Below, piece by piece: positions 44,656-56,464 of a stretch of DNA of 64,000 nucleotides (position 1 is the first letter of the stretch; each line of letters begins with the position of its first letter). The notes beneath the pieces were generated by a model. The model had not been told where the DNA came from. It ran no database searches and saw only the letters and a program-made list of their open reading frames with translations. This DNA comes from Massariosphaeria phaeospora. Lineage: Eukaryota; Ascomycota; Dothideomycetes; Pleosporales. The stretch covers positions 1,612,001 to 1,676,000 of the forward strand of contig JAADJZ010000001.1 in the NCBI GenBank assembly GCA_011032825.1, written 5' to 3'. The position numbers and the translations under genes are program-made.

Positions 44656-45181
44656 ATGTTCGCAGTAAGGTGCCCAGCCTGTCCTCCAGTGTCCCCGGGT
44701 CGCTCACACTGCTTGCCGACAGGGACGACGCGCAGCTGCTGACAGATACCGCCTACGGCATCATAGGGCGCGATCAGTGGTGCTCACGAGCAGTGAGCTG
44801 GTGGAGATACGGGCTGCACAGCGGACCTTCGAAGGAGCCTACATCCGCACCGCCATCGGCCAATTCTCGTTTGCTCTTATTGTGCTCAAGATCTTCACGG
44901 CCGAATTCTACTCCATTGGCGCTCTCTTCGCCGTATATGGAGTGGGAGTGCTGTTCACGAGCATGTTCCGCCGCCAGCAAGGTTCGGATCGGATTGAGCA
45001 GCAGCGTTGGGTGGTCGACTGACCCAGCACAGGCAACAGACAGTTCTTTTCCGAGGTGGGCGAGGATGGGTTGCACCGCAAGAGATTCAGGACGAGTGGA
45101 AACGTCGTCTCGGTCTTGACGGCACTCAGCATTGCAGCATACATCTGCCTGCTCGTCCTCACACTCCGGCTCGAGGCCTAA
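44656..45181 (+). CDS. DUF202 (YidH-like) membrane protein
   Basis: Model: exons 44656-44664, 44723-44981 and 45033-45181, 138 residues. The first coding exon is only nine nt (MFA); joining at GTAAGG and GACAG puts the rest in frame. The family core is QRTFEGAYIRTAIGQFSFAL (the R-T-x-x-x-x-x-R-T-A signature), then LFAVYGVGVLFTSMFRRQQG. After the second intron comes NRQFFSEVGEDGLHRKRFRT and a last helix, LTALSIAAYICLLVLTL. About three membrane helices are expected. Function of the family is unknown. The family call is strong. The nine-nt start exon is the least certain part. Confidence 0.82.
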
Positions 45182-46225
45182 TCCAGTAATACATGCATAG
45201 CCCGCGCAGGCGCTCTTTGCTGTATACTCTCTATCCTCCACTTGGATGTGCTCCGGTGCAACCAAGCCTTCTTCACGAGCATCAGAAGCCGGCTTAGCAT
45301 CATTTGCAGCACTTTCGGAATGGTTACGAGTGTCTCCGATATGTCGGACTGCCGCTGCTCCACATCCTGAGCATCTATGTGTGAGGAAGCAGGACCCAGC
45401 GTGGCCGTCCACATATTACTTGCCAAGGGCTTGGTGGTAGCATTGCATCCGGGCCTTATTGCACCGCGTCGTGCGGTCAAGACTCTCGCGGCGAAGAAGG
45501 GGAATGTAATCCGAGGCGAGCGAGCGAGTGCTGTACTGTCAGTCCGCATACGGTGGTGTGTACGTAGGAGCTTATCGCGGCGGACCAGGAAGCGAACGGC
45601 TGAGGATTACTAGATCCTTTCAGAGGGTGTTGGAGACGGGCTAAATTTATATGTCCATCTCAGACGGACTCGAGGCCGGCCAGCGTGTATGAATGATTGG
45701 ACGCGGATGACGACGGGCAGCCGTGGGGAAAGCCGTTTGACCAGGAAACGCCAAGCAGGGTGTAACCTGTAGAGCGGGCCCGGCGGACTGAAAGCGTGAC
45801 TGTGCTCATTCACCTACCACGACCTATAAAGCCAGCTTCAATGAGTCGGGCGACGTGGCCGGCCGCCCAGGCTGCGTCCGCTGCAGCGAGGGTGACGACG
45901 GGCGCCGGCGGAAGCGTTCGCGGAAGAGTCATATCGCCGCCTACTTTATCTCCCTTTCAGTGCCCATTGAGTACATAACATCATCAGGACGCAGAAGCAG
46001 GCGCCAGCCTTGCCCGCCACCCACACACACCCACACCGGCTCTCGCTCGCTCTTCTCTTGATAGCAACAGCGGCCCTGCGCTCGCCCTCCCGATATCCCC
46101 GCGGGCCTCAGCACCCCGCCGCAGCAGCACACGCCTTCCGCTCCCCGTGTGCAGTTCCGCCTGCGCGCATCGCCGCGCGCTCCAACCAACGCTCAAAGCG
46201 GCTAGGCCAACGCCCGCTTACTAAC
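45182..46225. other. Intergenic and long leader of PFK-2
   Basis: From about 46000 the sequence is C-rich and open in the PFK-2 frame back to 46010, but lacks conserved sequence, so it is read as leader. Frames at 45178-45549 on the minus strand have no motif. Confidence 0.45.
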
Positions 46226-48515
46226 ATGGCAGCCCTGCCGCCCGTGCTGCCCATGCTCGGGACGACGGCCACCACGCCCACCAATGCCAGTACCAATACG
46301 AACACACATACCAATACCAACAGCAGTACCGATAATCCACCCCACCGCCGCCGCTCCTCGGCGTCCCAGCACAACCCTCGACGCTCCAGCCAGCACTCCA
46401 TCTTTGCGAGGAACGTGCTCATGAGCAAGATCACCCTTCCGGCCCCCCAACACCCGCCCCCGACCTTCACCAACGAACCGCCACGGCCTGTGTCGGCGCA
46501 GCCGTCAATAACGCCGACAAACGCACCCCCCCACAGCGTGCCTCCCGCGAAAACTTCCTCTGCTCAACATGCAGACTTGAAGCCCCCGCCCCTCCCAGGC
46601 GCTCGCGGAACCCATGGCACTGTGGTAGCCAACGACGGTGTGGGCGCCGCTCTCACTGACACGCCTGCGCCATCCACGCCAGCAAGCCCGCGGATGTAAG
46701 TACATGCAATCAAGCGTATGTGCTGCCTAAATCCCAAGCTCACAGCCCCACAGACCAACGATGAAGACCATGTCCACAGCCTCCACACCGCGAATTCGAC
46801 CGACGACGCTCGACATCCCCGGCTTGACCAAATCGAAAGTCTCTCCCGATGGCAAGATTGCCCAGCGCGATGTTGGCTCGAAGCTCGTCATCATCATGGT
46901 CGGCTTGCCGGCACGTGGCAAGAGCTACATCACCAAGAAGATGACGCGCTATCTGAACTGGCTACAGCACGACACCAAGATTTTCAACGTCGGTGAGAAG
47001 CGCCGAATTGCTGCCAGCGGACTCGGATTCCTCGCAAGGCACATTCCCACGCTGGGCGACGCCTCCTTGTCACGGGTTGCGGTTGCTGCGAACATTATCA
47101 TCAACGGCCACGCGACGGAAGCGGACACCTTCTCTCCGCTTAATTTGCCGAGCCCGCTCCGCGCCCAGCATGACTCCGCCGTGCAACCGGTTGAACCTCC
47201 GCGTGTGGAAGTGACGTCTCCAGGGCCTGAAGTGTCAACTCCGGACGACGAGGCTATGGATCAGTCCGCAAGCTTCTTCGATCCCATGAACAAGAAAGCC
47301 GCCTTGATCCGGGAGCAGTGTGCCATGGAAACTTTGGATGATTTGTTGGACTACATCCTGGTTGGGAACGGCTCCGTCGGTATATTTGATGCTACAAACA
47401 GTACATTGTCCCGAAGGAAGCAGATCATGGAAAGAATCCGCCAGCGGGCCGGTCAAGAACTCAATGTTCTCTTCGTCGAGAGCGTCTGCCAGGACCCAAC
47501 ACTGCTGGAATCCAACATGCGTCTCAAGCTATCCGGTCCCGACTACGAACACAAAGATCCCATCGATGCCTTGAAAGACTTCAAGAAGCGTGTGGCCATT
47601 TACGAGAAGAGCTATGTCCCGCTTGGCGACTACGAGGAGGATAACAACATGCCCTATGTGAAGATGATTGATGTCGGTCGAAAGATGATCTCGCATCAGG
47701 TTCGGGGTTTCCTTGCAGGTCAAGCCGTATACTATCTCCTCAACTTCAACTTGGCACCTCGCACAATTTGGATTACTCGCCACGGCGAGTCCATGGACAA
47801 CGTTGCAGGCAAAATCGGTGGAGACTCCGATCTGAGCGAAAACGGACGCAACTACGCCCGTGCTCTGACGAGATTCATAGACGCACAACAGAAGGTGTGG
47901 AATGTTCACCAGGCCGACAAGATCGCACACACACATTTTCCGCCGATCCCTGGTGACCACACTCCTCCCAATCCTCATTATGGCGGCGAGGACGAACTGA
48001 AGAACTTTTGCGTTTGGTCCTCCATGCTGAAGCGCAGTGTTCAGAGTGCTGTGTACTTCTGCGAGGACAACTATGATATCAAACAGATGCGCATGTTAGA
48101 CGAGCTCAACGCCGGCTTGATGGAAGGTCTTACCTATGACGAAATACAATCACGATACAGTGAGGAGTACAATCGCCGGAAACAGGACAAGCTTTCGTAT
48201 CGTTATCCCGGCCCTGGGGGTGAAGGCTATCTCGATGTCATCAACCGTATCCGACCTGTCATTGTCGAGCTTGAGAGGATGACAGATCACTGTTTGATCA
48301 TTACACACCGCTCCGTTGCACGCGTTCTTATCGCCTACTTCCAGGGCTTGAAGCGAGAAGACGTGGCTGACCTGGACTGTCCGCTCGGCATGCTCTACCA
48401 GCTGGAGCCAAAGCCCTATGGGGTCGAATTCAAAGCCTGGAAGTACAACTCGGAAACGGATGACTTCGAGTGTCTCCCCGACTACAAGCTTCGTCGAGCA
48501 ACCTCACACCACTAA
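46226..48515 (+). CDS. 6-phosphofructo-2-kinase/fructose-2,6-bisphosphatase
   Basis: Model: exons 46226-46695 and 46754-48515, 743 residues, one 58-nt intron. Residues 1-180 are a low-complexity Pro/Thr/Asn/Ser extension, likely regulatory and phosphorylated. The kinase domain has the P-loop GLPARGKSYITKK (about 207-219) and VGSVGIFDATNSTL-type strands (GSVGIFDATNSTLSRRKQ). A fungal insert of about 80 residues follows FNVGEKRR. The phosphatase domain has RHGESMDN with the phospho-accepting His near residue 500 and the second His in LIITHRSVARVL near 675, so both catalytic histidines are kept. The enzyme makes and breaks fructose-2,6-bisphosphate, which sets the balance of glycolysis and gluconeogenesis in the cytosol. 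Bifunctionality is inferred from motifs. Confidence 0.93.
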
Positions 48516-49790
48516 TGAGCTCCTCCTAGCTATCTTCGATGAGTTTCGAACGGATCCACCATAGAGTAGTGCCACTTTCTCCTCTTGTATTACTAAGTCT
48601 TCGTTTGTTCGCTTCTTACTCTTTTCTTATCCTACTTTATACCTATTGCTTTTAATGATCGATATTTGGCTTGTTTGTGCGGACCTCAGTCCGTGCTTGC
48701 ATGTTCTATTCGGACACCATACGCATTCATGTGGCGTTTAGATGCAGGCTGGACGTCCCGCTTTACTTATTTCATACATTGGTCATATTTGTGTGCGCTT
48801 TCTTAACTACCTCTCCCTTCGGCGTTTGAAGGCAAGGAAGGGGTTTCGGCTACAAAGGCAGATACAAAGGAAGGTTTTTGGTCTCATGGCAAATTGGTGC
48901 GGCTCACGGCTTCTACGGATATAGGAGGTCATCGTGTTTTCGCCTCCAGTCCGGGTATCCAGGAGGTCCGGAGGCGCTCAATATACTACCATAACGATAC
49001 CCTTACGATTATACATCTCCTCTCTCCTTCGGTACGTGCATACAACGGGCTTTCTGCGTGCGTTTCCTCTGGCCGGGCTTCTTGCTCGTGGCATTACTGG
49101 GAATCGGTGCAGCATAGAGGCATTAAGAGACTACTAGGAGTCCTAGAATGCAAATTAGATATGCGCCCCCAAAATACAGACTCTGTGCAGACCCTCTCGC
49201 GGGTCTTGTACCGTGTACGCTTTTGCTCGTACCATGAAGCTGTCCTGTCCTAGTCCACTGTTGTTCTTGTGTAGCATTTCATAGTGAGTCTTATGTGATT
49301 TTTATCTACTCGACTGACTGCGCAGGCGCTTGACTGTTCGTCTTGACAAGCTTTGCCGCATACATTCTACCAAGCATCTTGGCCGCACGCCACCGATTGT
49401 CCAGCGGGCTTTCTCCCCGGGCTAGATTGCCTTCACGTGGAATGCGTAGCATGTGGAGGTTCTGCGGCCCGCTCGCCCCCTTGGCACAATTCATTGCTGA
49501 TCCAAATAGATAGACTTTAGGCCATCCTCCTGACAGTGTAAGAGATTTCAGCAATAGATCTTTACGAAGCTCTGTCGTATCTAGCATACTGGGTAATGTC
49601 TGGTATAGACCCCGTGGAGGTGAGAGCATGCAGCTCGGGGGGGCGAATGAGCAACGAAACATGCCAGCGGGGTGCGCTGCAGTGACAAGTGCCGTTTACT
49701 ATGCTTCCGCGGCACGGTATGCAGGGCCTTTTTCGCGGCGTGGGTAGCTCGGCTCGCGGGTCTTGTGGAACGTCTTCTGAGATGTGAGAT
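48516..49790. other. Intergenic, start of a gene-poor region
   Basis: 3' flank of PFK-2, then sequence without motifs. Frames at 48894-49253 (plus) and 49306-49662 (minus) are about 118 codons each but show neither a domain nor fungal codon bias. They are left uncalled. Confidence 0.4.
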
Positions 49791-52700
49791 ATGGGTGTCT
49801 CGGGCGTTGAGGCTCAAGAACTGTTGGGTACTAGCAAGAGCATCAGTATGGGTACACGTTCCGAAGCAAATGCTACATGTCGCTAAGTGGAATCTCGAGA
49901 TTGCTAGCGCTGATTTTGCTAGGGAGGGGAGATGATGACACTGACCATCATGACAGACACGAGTCATTAGTTACCTCCATTTTCTACACGTTGATGTTGC
50001 TTCATTGTTGTTGTTCGGTGCGTTCGTGGGGCTATATAAACCCCTCTCTTCTTGTACTTTTTCTTACTCTGCACAAACTTGTTCTACTGTGTGGAACTAG
50101 AAGATACCCGTGGGACGAGATATAGGGTGTGCGGCGTGTCTGCAGTACTGAAAACACGGGGAACCAGGAGGATTGTGTGGTTTCTCGGTGCGAGCATTAA
50201 AACAATACATAAGGAGGAACACATATGTGGTTTCTCGGCGCGAGCACTAAAACGATCACAACATGAAGACATGTGTGGCTCCTCGCTGCGAGCACTAGAA
50301 CAAACCACATGATAGACGAATGTGTGGCTCCTCGGCGCGAGCACTAGAGCCCGCCTACGAATATATCCATAGTAGCAGAGTCTGATCGAAACCCTTCGAC
50401 AGTGTCGTAATGGGAACGTCGTGAAAAAAAACCAAAATACACGCAACTATGGGGGTTGGGCGCTGCGTTGCTGCCGATGGCGAATATAAGCCCCTCTCTC
50501 TCGTCGACTGTCCTCCGACTTCACACATCTTCTCTGTTTTCGAGTGGACTAAAATACCAGTGGAGGACAAAAATGTGCGCTGTTCTTGTGTCGGCCACTA
50601 AAAGGTCTATGAGATAGCACACATGGTGTCGTCTTTTGACAGTGGATACAAAGTCTAAATCGACATCGTCACGATAAACCCCGCATGGGGTCTCGGCTTG
50701 CGTGCTCCATCGATATATATAAGCTCTTGTTCTTCTGTTCGAGCTTGCTCTGTTCCGTTCTACAAAAAGACTCACCCAACCGTGATTGGTCGAAAAACCG
50801 AACGAGAATAGTCGTATGGGTGTTCGCCGTGTGCGGCAGGGGAAAATCATAAAGAGCTCAGTGGTTAGAGTCATGGCAATGCCTGTAGCGAAAACAAAAG
50901 CCAACTCCCAGGAATGGTCATGGGTGCTGTGTCTTTGTCCTGGTTTTGGACTTTCTTCTACCTCGCTGTAAATGGACTGAAATAACAACGACAAAAACAG
51001 CATGGGGTTTCTCCGTGTACGGCACTGAAATGTGACCGTAACGACCGAATGGCGCCTTCTTCTGGTTCCAAAATACAGACCCAAACGTATTATGAGTGCG
51101 GTGTCCTTGATCGGCGTATATAAGCCCTACGGCTTTGACTTCTTTTTCTACACAAAAGCTTCCTCCCGGCGCAGGGACTGAAACGATGACGACTATGACG
51201 AATGAGTGTTCTTCGAGCGCGGAACCAAAATTTCAAAAGCACCACGACGATGACGTCTCGCTGGATCGAAAATACAGATACAAACCGTGTATGAACATGG
51301 TGTTCTCGGTCGCGATATATAAGCCCTGTGACTCTTCTAGCTTTGGCGTTTCCTTCTGTGCAGGAGTCACTTCCCCGCGCATGGACTAAAAAAGGACGAC
51401 AACGAGGACGATGGGTGTTCTTCGTCTGCGGGACCAAAACCATGGTCACTAGAGTTATGGTGGTTCGCTGGATCCAAAATCCAGACTCAAACGCACGATG
51501 ATTGCGGGATTCTGTATATGCGTATATACATATACGTCCTTCCTTTCACTCAACTACTGTACCCCCGGCATATGTGCAAACATTGCGTCTCTCATGGCTT
51601 TCTACACTCTGTTACACAAATATTAACTGCTTACAAAAAATGAAGTAAACTTGCTAGAGGATCTACGAATGTGTGCTCTTCGTGCGCAGCGCTATCTAAA
51701 TCTCCGCTGAGCTTCGGAATGTTGTCGTCCTCGAGATTGAACTGAGAAGCTGCAATCTGTAGCTTATGCGGCGGCGGTACTGGTCAGAGTGTAGAAACAC
51801 TCTTTTGTTGCGGTACTTTGACTTGTTTGGTACACGCCTTCGTTTGACTAGATGGAGTAAAATATCACGGGCATGGATAATGTGTGCGCTTCTTGTCTGG
51901 CTAAGATAACATAACAACACGCCCATGGAGCCGTCTTTCGAATAAAAAGGACAAGGGAAAACCATGATGGGTGTCGGACATCACCGAGCTCGATCAACAT
52001 ATAAAAGCCTCCTGGCTTCTTGCTTTCTCACTTCCTCCAACACACCTGTTTCTTCGCTATAGTAAAACCTAAGAGCTGTACTACATGGGGTGATTCCACC
52101 ATCATACTAAAGTTCGCCGGTTCGCCCTTCCATGGCGCTTTCGTTGGGAAAGAACCACTCTGACGTCCACTCGCCATGAGTGTTGATGTTATCGATTCTT
52201 AATCAACACCTTCCTTCTCGCCTGCATAAACATGGGGGATGACTACCCGGCCCTCGTGGCAGTCGATGTGGAAGCTTCGTGGGCACCGACTACACAATTA
52301 TATAATCTTCAAATAACACTATTTTTGAAAAACTGGACCTAGACAACTGGTATGTGCGTCTCTGCGAGTTGCTTCGCGAAGCATACAGAAGCTCCTTCCT
52401 CTTCTTGTTTGATATGACATAGGCCGCGATGTTCTCTGGTATAGTCTAAAAGACTAGCAGCACAAGTTTATGTGCGCTCTTGTTGCTTGTCTAAGATGAT
52501 AATCAAAGATTCATGGCGGTGTTGTCGGATTGATTTATTTACTATGCACGATACATGAGTGTCGACACTCTACTCTCTAAACAACTTATAAGTGTCTTCC
52601 TATTCTTATCTTCTTAAACAAATGCAGGAACGGGTTTCAGCATGAATCTAAAAAGGAAAAATTGAACATCCATGTGTGCTCTTTGCAGTCGACAACTGGA

Positions 52701-54300
52701 ATTCTCTACCCCCTTTGTATAAGGCGCTGGCGTAGTCGTTAAAAAACATTTGGACTGCATCACATGGGTTAGCCTCTGCTCACTTCCGAAATTAGAGGAT
52801 TCAAGAGCTTGCTGTGTCCGCACTTATATACGAACCAAAATTCGATCCATACAGCCACATGTGTGTCTATGGCCGGCTAGTTACTCATACAGTTGAAAAG
52901 GAGAATAACGACGACGATGTCCGCGTCGCTCAGAAACTCGTAGGGGTATTGCCACATCACTGGCGCACTGTTCGTGTCCATAGGGGTATCTAAGCCCCTC
53001 TTTTCTTCTGGCTTCTATTTAGCTTACTTATTTCTACACACGCCTCGTTTTTTCCAGCTTGCACTAAAAAGGCTGTACACCGGCGCATGTGGGTGCGCTC
53101 TGTGTCGAGCAACTAAAAAGGCCCCTTCGGAGAGATGATGTTATCGGCACCTTCGACCAAAGTGTTTCAAACAGCACCGTATGGGGTGTGTCCCGTTCCT
53201 TAAATAATTCTCCTCGATGGTATGTGATGTCGGGAAAGACCAAATTCCGAACCTCGTGAGCTGCATCTGTTGCGGTCAATTTAGGCCGCATGTCTTCTTG
53301 TTCCCCTCTGTTCCTACTACTACATGAGCCTCTTTCATATCCTGAGTGGATTGAAATTGCCAACAATTCCGAGCTATGTCTGCGCTGGGCTTCTATAGCT
53401 AGAAGGACTATGCAAAAAGGTTGGGCTCCCGCGTCCATGAGCAGCGTGGGGTTCGTCTCTGCAACAGGCTATATATTCTGCTCGCTCCTCCTCTAATTAT
53501 CTTCTTTCTACAGACAAGTGTCTGGGGTAAAATACTACAGCCATGGAGAGTATGGCGCTGGCGGTGGGATGCAGAAAGGAATAGTACGATCAACAACTGG
53601 CGACTCGCGTACCCTTCAGAGTGTTCAAATACCACAGAATTGACTATATGTGAATCATCTCGCCCTGCTTTCATCTGGAAACGAAGCTTGGTGTTACTGA
53701 TAGGATCTGTGGATTCTTGGGAGAAATCAAAAATATGTCCTCTGAAAGAAAGACACAGGAACGGATGACAATGGCGCTGAGAAGAACGCGATAGCACTGA
53801 CAAATGGGCACGTTCGCTGCCGGGAACTGGGTCATCTTATTTCACGCTGTCGTATGGAGAAATACGCTCTGACGGAGTTCCATGTGTGCTCTGTGGACAA
53901 CAGACCACGAAGAAGCCGAAAACTTGTATGGGCGGTCCTTGGTACCTTTGGTAAAGGAGAAATCCTTTGGTCGCCAAGATGATGGAACAGGTGTGCTCGG
54001 ATTACTCTACAAGGATACGGGTGTTGTGGTGCCTCCTCTTCTAAGGACGCAGTCCTTTGCCGGGCTCAACCCTCTATTCTTTGCTGTCTCGAACGACGAC
54101 CAGAACATAATTCTCATAGCACAGCGTTGTACCCGATGGGGTGGATACGAAACCCTCTCCCCACTCCTTTGGCTTGGTCTTCGTGGACACCCGGGCATCT
54201 CCTGAGGACGACGAAAATGGTGAAGGACAAAGTTTATGTGTATCCCTCTCTTGTCGAAGTTAAAGCCGCTTTGACAGACCATCGGGGGAAGAGACTGGAT
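49791..54300 (+). repeat. Diverged tandem array of about 200-bp TATA-containing units
   Basis: The same order of elements recurs on the plus strand roughly every 180-260 bp. (a) A TATA-like box with GCCC or CCCC after it: near 50031 (CTATATAAACCCC), 50484 (AATATAAGCCCC), 50712 (ATATATAAGCTC), 51115 (GTATATAAGCCC), 51316 (ATATATAAGCCC), 52001, 52583 and 52985. (b) A C/T-rich stretch ending near TTCTACAC. (c) GGACTAAAA or a variant. (d) ATGTGTGCTCTTCG-type sequence followed by GCGCGGNACTAAAA: near 50574, 50816, 51002, 51203, 51411, 51669, 51881, 52352, 52471, 52672, 52858, 53087, 53375, 53881 and 54235. (e) AAAATACAGACTCAAACG-type sequence before the next box. Copies are much diverged and no long frame spans them. 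I estimate 18-22 units. Confidence 0.7.
50126..50345 (+). repeat. 48-50-bp tandem repeat inside the array
   Basis: Element (d) alone is amplified here. TGTGG of the unit TGTGGCTCCTCGGCGCGAGC followed by ACTAAAAC occurs at 50176, 50226, 50274 and 50323, with a more diverged copy at about 50128. Periods are 50, 48 and 49 bp. Translated, it gives short MCGFSARALKR-like repeats, but the period slips out of frame. Confidence 0.8.
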
Positions 54301-54887
54301 CATGAAGATACATGTCGACGCTACCATGTTGACCCGCCCCGCCTCAGCCGCAGTTTGGGGAAATGAACATCTGCCTCTCCTATACCCATCTCTTTACAAG
54401 CCGCTTCGTTTGAAAAGCTTAGACGAATCGATATGCGTTGTTTCGTGTAGATTGGCGAAATCTTAGAACTCGACTTGATGGACGTTGGGATTTGGGATTT
54501 CCTGGAGAAGAGGGGTTTGAACGCGATGATCGACTGGAGGCTCTGAATGCTGCAAGGATCTTGCGATCTATGACGCGCAATCATGGTTCCTTGGAAAACT
54601 AAAGTGGGCCATGGCACTAGCTATGAGTGTCGTAAGCAATGAACAATTGAAATCACATACTCCGTATGGTGCACTCCCTTGTTTATAACCAAGCTAACCT
54701 AGCACGTGCCTGGCAATGACGCCCTATTTCAACAGCTGAACCTCAAAGTCCGTAATTGGTTGGAATGTAACTATCGATATATCCCTTCCGGGCTAAACGA
54801 TCTCCTCGTTAATTTTGTAAAGAAAGTAATAATACACAGCAGAAATGTAGTATGTAAGCAGTAAACGTAGCCAGCCATAGGAGTCTC
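54301..54887. other. Spacer after the array
   Basis: AT-rich 3' flank of the DUF1254 gene. No gene or clear array unit seen. Confidence 0.45.
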
Positions 54888-56464
54888 CTACGCCGTAATC
54901 GCATCGATAAGCGTAACCTTCGGATACGCATACTCGCCACCAGGCAGCATTGCCTCCTCAGGACCATACCATCGTACTACACGGCTAGTCAGCATTTGTT
55001 CATCGACTCATCACAAACGAGGACTTACACGTAAAGTCGAGCCCTCCACCCCCCGCCGGCGCCGGAAGCCAATTTCCCGTCCAGTTCGCTGGTGGCACCA
55101 CATCAGTTGGCTGCACAAGGATTTCAAAAACTCCATCATCTGTTTCCTCGCCTTTGGAAGAATACACCAACTCGCCACTTGGAAACGTCAGATTACTTCT
55201 ATCCCCTAGCGCATACCGGTCCAAGTCGTTAGGAACGAGAAACTGATCCGCGCCATACAAGGTTAAGCTCCAGAACCCGACCTCACGCACTGCCGGACGC
55301 CCAGAAAATTGAAACAAGATGGCTTGGTTAGAACCAATCTCCTGGATATCTGTGTATGATGGATACATGCACTGGTCGTCCGTGAGCCCGAGATAGCCCC
55401 AGCCCGCGACGAAATATCGCATTTGGTAGAGGGAATCGTAGTCACCAATGGCAGCGGAGTCGAGTACCGTCCAGTTGTTACTGGGGGTGTGGTTTGAGCC
55501 TGGGAGGGAGAGATACGAGGCTACTGACGCGTTAGAAGCCGCGACTGCGGCGGTGAGGTTTGTGCCAGGTGGTTGGGTCCAGATCCCGTTGCGGATGCCG
55601 GCGTTGGCGAGAGTTTGCGCGACTATTGGGCGGTCGGCGGGGATTTCAGGTTCGTTGAAATGAGCGAGGGCGGCAGTTAGGCGGAAAACGGCTTCGGGAA
55701 GAGAGGTACCATTACTAGGGAGGAAGGCGGAATTTTTGAACATGTCGAGGTCGAGGGGTGGGGCAGCTGGGGGACCGGGGCGTGGGATGGGTCTGATCTG
55801 CATTTGGGACTGGATGGCGTGTACGGCTTCAAGATCTTCAGGTGTGTTGCTGCCTTCAACGCGGACGATATTGATGCCGTAGGGTGTGGGTGCGCCGATG
55901 TAGCCATCGTAGCCGGCTGCCGCCTTAATGGTGCCTTTGGGGAAGGCCCCGATGTTGGTTTGATCGTAGCGGACGAGAATCTTTCCGCAGGTGACGTTGG
56001 CATTGTTGCCGACGTTGGCAAAGTTGTTCCCGTAGAGGTCATAGAAGGGCCAAACGAGATAGCGGGAAGACAGGTTGGGGACCGTGATTTCGAGGTCATG
56101 GGTAGAGAGGTCGATGAAGACAGTGGAGTAGAGCGTGTCTACGTTTGGACGGACAATCTCGCGATTGTCGGAGGTGCGGGGTTCTGATTGATGGATGAGG
56201 CGGTTGGTAGGGATGGCGTCTTCGCCTTGGGTGAGGGCTCCGTAAGGGTATAACGGGAATCCGTACTGAAGGATGTTAATGGAATTGACGGGTGAACTTC
56301 AAGAGATTGATTACAGTGAATGCAAATGAGAGTGCATCTTGATGGCATTGTACGGTCTCGCAAGGCCTAGATGTCGCGTTGCCGTAGCTGAGCGCACGTA
56401 GGGCCGGATGACCTGCTGTGGTATGCGCAAGGCCTAGTAGAGGTAGTGAATTTGTGAGCTTCAT
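54888..56464 (-). CDS. Secreted DUF1254/DUF1214 protein
   Basis: Model: exons 56464-56315, 56265-55029 and 54976-54888, 491 residues, introns 49 and 52 nt. The N-terminus MKLTNSLPLLGLAHTTAG looks like a signal peptide. DUF1254 starts across the first junction with FAFTYGFPLYPYGAL and continues with REIVRPNVDTLYSTVFIDLS and SSRYLVWPFYDLYGNNFANV. DUF1214 follows (REVGFWSLTLYGADQFLVPN, LVYSSKGEETDDGVFEILVQ). The third exon restores the standard end, LRWYGPEEAMLPGGEYAYPK. Many N-glycosylation sites (NLT, NAS, NHT, NWT) fit secretion. These proteins are widespread in fungi and bacteria, with no settled activity. It is the only good gene between the repeat blocks. Confidence 0.9.

Noticed and set aside
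46010..46225. Upstream extension of PFK-2
   Set aside because: Open but low complexity and with no conserved sequence. The ATG at 46226 is a simpler start.
49306..49662. 118-codon minus-strand frame near 49.5 kb
   Set aside because: No motif, no intron support and composition like the surrounding spacer.
53882..54205. 107-codon plus-strand frame
   Set aside because: It begins inside a unit of the repeat array, at the ATGTGTGCTCT element, and has no domain.
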